From the NCBI GenBank assembly GCA_958369225.1, contig CATXID010000001.1:124001-188000 (forward strand): a stretch of 64,000 nt of DNA. Reading direction: 5' to 3'. Source of the DNA: an uncultured Collinsella sp. (GTDB lineage Bacteria; Actinomycetota; Coriobacteriia; Coriobacteriales; Coriobacteriaceae). Positions within the stretch are counted from its first letter, which is position 1, and each line of letters begins with the position of its first letter. Under the pieces are notes generated by a model, which made no database searches, was not told the origin of the DNA, and was given only the letters and a program-made list of their open reading frames with translations. Shown piece after piece: positions 61,556 to 64,000 of this stretch. The position numbers and the translations under genes are program-made.

Positions 61556-62005
61556 ATGGGTCGCCGCGCTATTTCGATAGCCCTTGCAGTGGTCTGCCTG
61601 GCTGTGCTACTGGGCGCTACAGGGCTGTTTGCTATAAGCCGAGAAACGTCCTATATGCAGGAATGCGCTTCCGAAGGGTTTGCCGTTGACGGTTACTATC
61701 GGGATGACAAAACGAGTCTGGAAATCCTGGCCTTTCTTGAGGAGGATGGCTGTCGATGGCAGCTGGTCGACAAAGACGGAATCTGCACAGACGGGCAGTT
61801 TAAGCGTACGAACGATCCCAATATCCTGGTATTAAAGAAGGAAAACGGCGAAGAATTCGGCACGGTTCACGTTGCGTATATATCGCGCCGACGCGAGCAG
61901 GGCCAGCTCTATCTATTTAGAGATGGCAAGGTGACCCGATTTTATCTTGTGAGCACCGATTCGGCGTTTACGGTGGAGTCTGGCGATGTCGATGCGGACG
62001 TCTGA
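61556..62005 (+). CDS. Small membrane-anchored extracytoplasmic protein
   Basis: A 149-aa protein with one N-terminal hydrophobic segment (ISIALAVVCLAVLLGATGLF, residues 6-25) after two arginines, then a small domain outside the membrane. That domain reads EILAFLEEDGCRWQLVDKDG and FGTVHVAYISRRREQGQLYL and looks beta-rich. No family is recognised. It appears monocistronic, with a strong terminator behind it. Confidence 0.65.
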   Translation: MGRRAISIALAVVCLAVLLGATGLFAISRETSYMQECASEGFAVDGYYRDDKTSLEILAFLEEDGCRWQLVDKDGICTDGQFKRTNDPNILVLKKENGEEFGTVHVAYISRRREQGQLYLFRDGKVTRFYLVSTDSAFTVESGDVDADV

Positions 62006-62026
62006 TTCACGGCAATAAAACAGCGA

Positions 62027-62061
62027 GCGGGGCGCGGACATGAATCGCGCGCCGCTTTTTT
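62027..62061. terminator. Terminator between convergent genes
   Basis: GCGGGGCGCG (62027-62036) pairs with CGCGCGCCGC (62046-62055), with one mismatch, followed by T6. Confidence 0.8.
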
Positions 62062-62127
62062 GCTCGCGGCCTGCGTCGCGTCTCGTTCCGACTCGCGCCT
62101 GTGCGCGCATCCATCTCACATCCCGCA

Positions 62128-63267
62128 TCACTTCACATCGAACTCCACGCGATCGAGATCGGGCACATTGAGGTCGATGAGCTTGCGGGCGACGTGGCGG
62201 TCGTGCGCCCCGAGCGCCTCGCTTGTCGTCACATGGGCGACAATCTCGCGCTCGACAAGGCCCTCCTCGTCCCCTTCGGTAGTCGAGGTCTCGACGGCGA
62301 CGGTGTAATCCTTAAAGCCTGGCAGCACCGCCGCAAGCTCGCGCGTGGTTTCGGTGACGCCGTAGCCGTCCTGCACGCCGGCCTGCGCCGAGCCAATGGA
62401 ACCCGCCGTCATAACAATGCAGGGGATGGCAAAAATCACCGTGCCCACAATAATGCGGCGGCGCACCTTGCGCGACAGCTCGTCGACCTCGGCGTCTTCC
62501 TCAGCGGTCACAATGCCGTCGCCGTTCAGGTCGCGCTTGAGCGGCACGCGCAAAAGAAGCAGCACGGCTTCGGCAGCCAGTGCGATAAAGACCACGTTGA
62601 TGCCAAACTCGTAGAGCGCCGAGAGAAACAGCGATCCGCTTGCGATGGCGATACCGTAGCCCGCCGCGCACAGGGGCGGCATCAGCGCGGTCGCTACGGC
62701 CACACCGGCGATGAGCGTTGCGGGCTCCTGGTCGCGTGAGTTGCCCAGCCCGCCCGCAAAGCCGCCGGCGAGCGCGACAGCGAGGTCCCACACGGTGGGC
62801 GTCGAGTTGTCGATAATGGCGGCTGTGGTGGCGCCAAGGGGCGAGAGCTTAAAGTACAACGTGGAGGTGACCAGGCAAAAGGCCATTTGCAGCGCAAGGC
62901 TGGCGACGGCTTCGACGGTAATCTCGCGGTCGAGCGTGGCGATGCCGTATGCCATGGCAAGGACCGAACCCATGAGCGGGCAGATGAGCATGGCGCCCAC
63001 GATGGCGATGTCCGAGTCGATATCGAGGCCGATGCTTGCGATGAGCATGGCGATGATGAGGATACACAGGTGAGAGCCGGTCAGCCGCGCCCCGTTTACA
63101 AAGCGCTTGCGGATCACGTGATAGGGCGCGCGTCCCTCGCGAATGTTGAACGCACGCTTGAGGAAGCGGGTGACGTTCTCCATGGCCTCACTATGGGCAG
63201 GGCGGATGCCGTGGCGCCGGTGATGGCGTTCGCGCAGCCGCTTGATCTGTTGTTTATCGAGTTCCAT
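62128..63267 (-). CDS. DUF389 membrane protein with an EF-hand loop
   Basis: A 379-aa protein of the DUF389 family (TIGR00341 type). About six hydrophobic helices lie between residues 65 and 295. Conserved features include GAMLICPLMGSVLAMAYGIA and LIAGVAVATALMPPLCAAGYGIA. A cytoplasmic-type linker carries DLNGDGIVTAEE at residues 246-257, a complete EF-hand calcium loop (ligands at 246, 248, 250, 254 and 257). This is unusual for the family. The ATG at 63267 follows GAGGTGG. Function is unknown; the family is only a predicted transporter or channel. Confidence 0.88.
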   Translation of the reverse strand: MELDKQQIKRLRERHHRRHGIRPAHSEAMENVTRFLKRAFNIREGRAPYHVIRKRFVNGARLTGSHLCILIIAMLIASIGLDIDSDIAIVGAMLICPLMGSVLAMAYGIATLDREITVEAVASLALQMAFCLVTSTLYFKLSPLGATTAAIIDNSTPTVWDLAVALAGGFAGGLGNSRDQEPATLIAGVAVATALMPPLCAAGYGIAIASGSLFLSALYEFGINVVFIALAAEAVLLLLRVPLKRDLNGDGIVTAEEDAEVDELSRKVRRRIIVGTVIFAIPCIVMTAGSIGSAQAGVQDGYGVTETTRELAAVLPGFKDYTVAVETSTTEGDEEGLVEREIVAHVTTSEALGAHDRHVARKLIDLNVPDLDRVEFDVK

Positions 63268-63574
63268 GTCCACCTCGTTCTGGCAAGGGCCGCGTATCCC
63301 GCCCGTCGCCCTTACTCTACACCGTGGCGGGTGGGGTGTCTGTTGGATGCGGAATCCGATAGGGCGGATGACGCGGGAGCAAATGCAAATCACAGGCTCA
63401 ATTCGATCCCGCAAGAATATGATGCGCCAGCTCCTACATATGTGACGAAATTGTGAAGCACGAGAGCGCGAATTTCAAAAAATCCGCTGGTGACCAATGT
63501 TGCGCAACAGAATTCAAAAATCAGCTCCTACATTTTGAGGTGTATGGATACATCCGTGTCAAAGGGAGAAAGCC

Positions 63575-64000
63575 ATGGCAAACTACAGTCCACAACACTT
63601 TGAGCCTCGGGCTAAGGCCGTCAACGTCAAGGGCGTTGCTAACCGCGCCGTCGCAACCGTTTTGACGGCGGGCCTCATCGCTCAGCCGCTCATGTCGCCG
63701 CTGGCGGCAATCGCCGCACCGACGGCAGATAACGGCGATTCTGTTCAGGGGGGGGGTAGTTCTGTAGAGAACACCGTTGTCGCCGGTAACCAAGCAACCG
63801 CAAAGACGGCTGCCCAGCTGGCGGAGGAGTCGGCAAAGCAGCTCAAGGACGCTCAGGCCGCCTACGATGCCGCCCAGAAGAAGGCCGACGCGGCGGGCCA
63901 GTCTCAAAAGCAAGCGCAGCAGCAAAAGAATCAGGCCTCGCAGGCCGTGACCGATAACGCCGCCGAGCAGAACGAGGCCGAGGTAGCCGCGCTTCAGGAG
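63575..64000 (+). CDS. Secreted coiled-coil surface protein, 5' part (runs off window)
   Basis: An open frame of 142 codons runs from ATG 63575 (AAAGGGAGAA upstream) to the window end. A long N-terminal region and a hydrophobic segment (VATVLTAGLIAQPLMSPLAA) ending in AIAA-PTAD form an export signal. After a short Gly/Ser linker, residues from about 75 are Ala/Gln/Lys-rich heptads (AKQLKDAQAAYDAAQKKADA) that should form a coiled coil, typical of cell-surface adhesins or peptidoglycan-hydrolase partners. The linker is encoded in part by a run of nine G (63748-63756), in frame at this length. Confidence 0.8.
   Translation, partial: MANYSPQHFEPRAKAVNVKGVANRAVATVLTAGLIAQPLMSPLAAIAAPTADNGDSVQGGGSSVENTVVAGNQATAKTAAQLAEESAKQLKDAQAAYDAAQKKADAAGQSQKQAQQQKNQASQAVTDNAAEQNEAEVAALQE
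63748..63756 (+). repeat. G9 homopolymer tract in a surface-protein gene
   Basis: Nine consecutive G within the linker just after the signal peptide. A change of one base would shift the frame, so this is a candidate phase-variation tract. The reading frame is open at nine. Confidence 0.85.

Overview
This window looks like a chromosomal segment of a high-GC anaerobic gut actinobacterium of the class Coriobacteriia, most likely Collinsella. That assignment is inference from gene content and style: pyruvate formate-lyase fermentation, a sucrose phosphotransferase operon, a Tat-type lipoprotein solute-binding protein, a giant acyl-CoA dehydratase activase, GC-rich codon use, and many short palindromic repeats between genes. 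I see no rRNA, tRNA, CRISPR array or intact transposase gene.

Layout. 1-3.4 kb: a partial MarR regulator, a MITE-like palindrome, then a pyruvate formate-lyase split into two genes (core 812-2863, glycyl-radical domain 2949-3200). 3.5-9.1 kb: a LacI-family regulator with operator sites, an atypical GH32 protein, a sucrose-type PTS EIIBC and sucrose-6-phosphate hydrolase. 9.4-14.1 kb: DegV, PFL-activating enzyme, a beta-lactamase-like hydrolase, a nucleosidase and the GTPase EngB. 14.1-16.4 kb: an AT-richer accessory patch with a DUF3990/XRE toxin-antitoxin-like pair behind a double operator, a 34-aa membrane protein and a frameshifted secreted-protein gene. 16.8-22.1 kb: aspartate-family biosynthesis (thrB, thrC, lysC, asd). 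22.8-29.2 kb: DNA alkyltransferase, CLC-F-type channel, GyrI-like protein and a MacB-like ABC exporter. 29.3-38.5 kb: an XRE membrane protein, phosphofructokinase, an Ntn-hydrolase, M18 aminopeptidase, a 2-hydroxyacid dehydrogenase, methionine aminopeptidase and a radical SAM protein. 38.7-46.4 kb: an alpha/beta hydrolase, a GGDEF-REC-HD-GYP protein with an HPt partner, and a glutamate-type ABC importer operon ending in a class I amidotransferase. 46.4-55.4 kb: dxs, an HD protein, a CmpB-like membrane protein, amtB-glnB, a TetR/MFS pair and a Cof phosphatase. 55.5-64 kb: TetR plus the 1593-aa activase, a small membrane-anchored protein, a DUF389 protein and the start of a coiled-coil surface protein.

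The most unusual signal is a family of four large nested palindromes, at 3223-3352, 16669-16785, 22121-22238 and 31292-31412. Each begins 18-23 nt after a stop codon and lies in the same orientation relative to that gene. Outer and inner stems differ completely between copies yet are perfectly self-complementary. Between them sits a conserved asymmetric internal loop (GTCCTCG-NN-CATG on one side, NN-CTGCGGA on the other) in which the two N positions covary. This looks like a structured RNA 3'-UTR element rather than a plain mobile repeat. Separate repeat families of REP type also occur, some with GGGACAG in the hairpin loop.

Other notable points: the obligate-looking split of pyruvate formate-lyase, a 21-bp stem that hides the ribosome-binding site of the Cof phosphatase from read-through transcripts, a G9 tract just after the signal peptide of the last gene, and an EF-hand loop inside the DUF389 protein.
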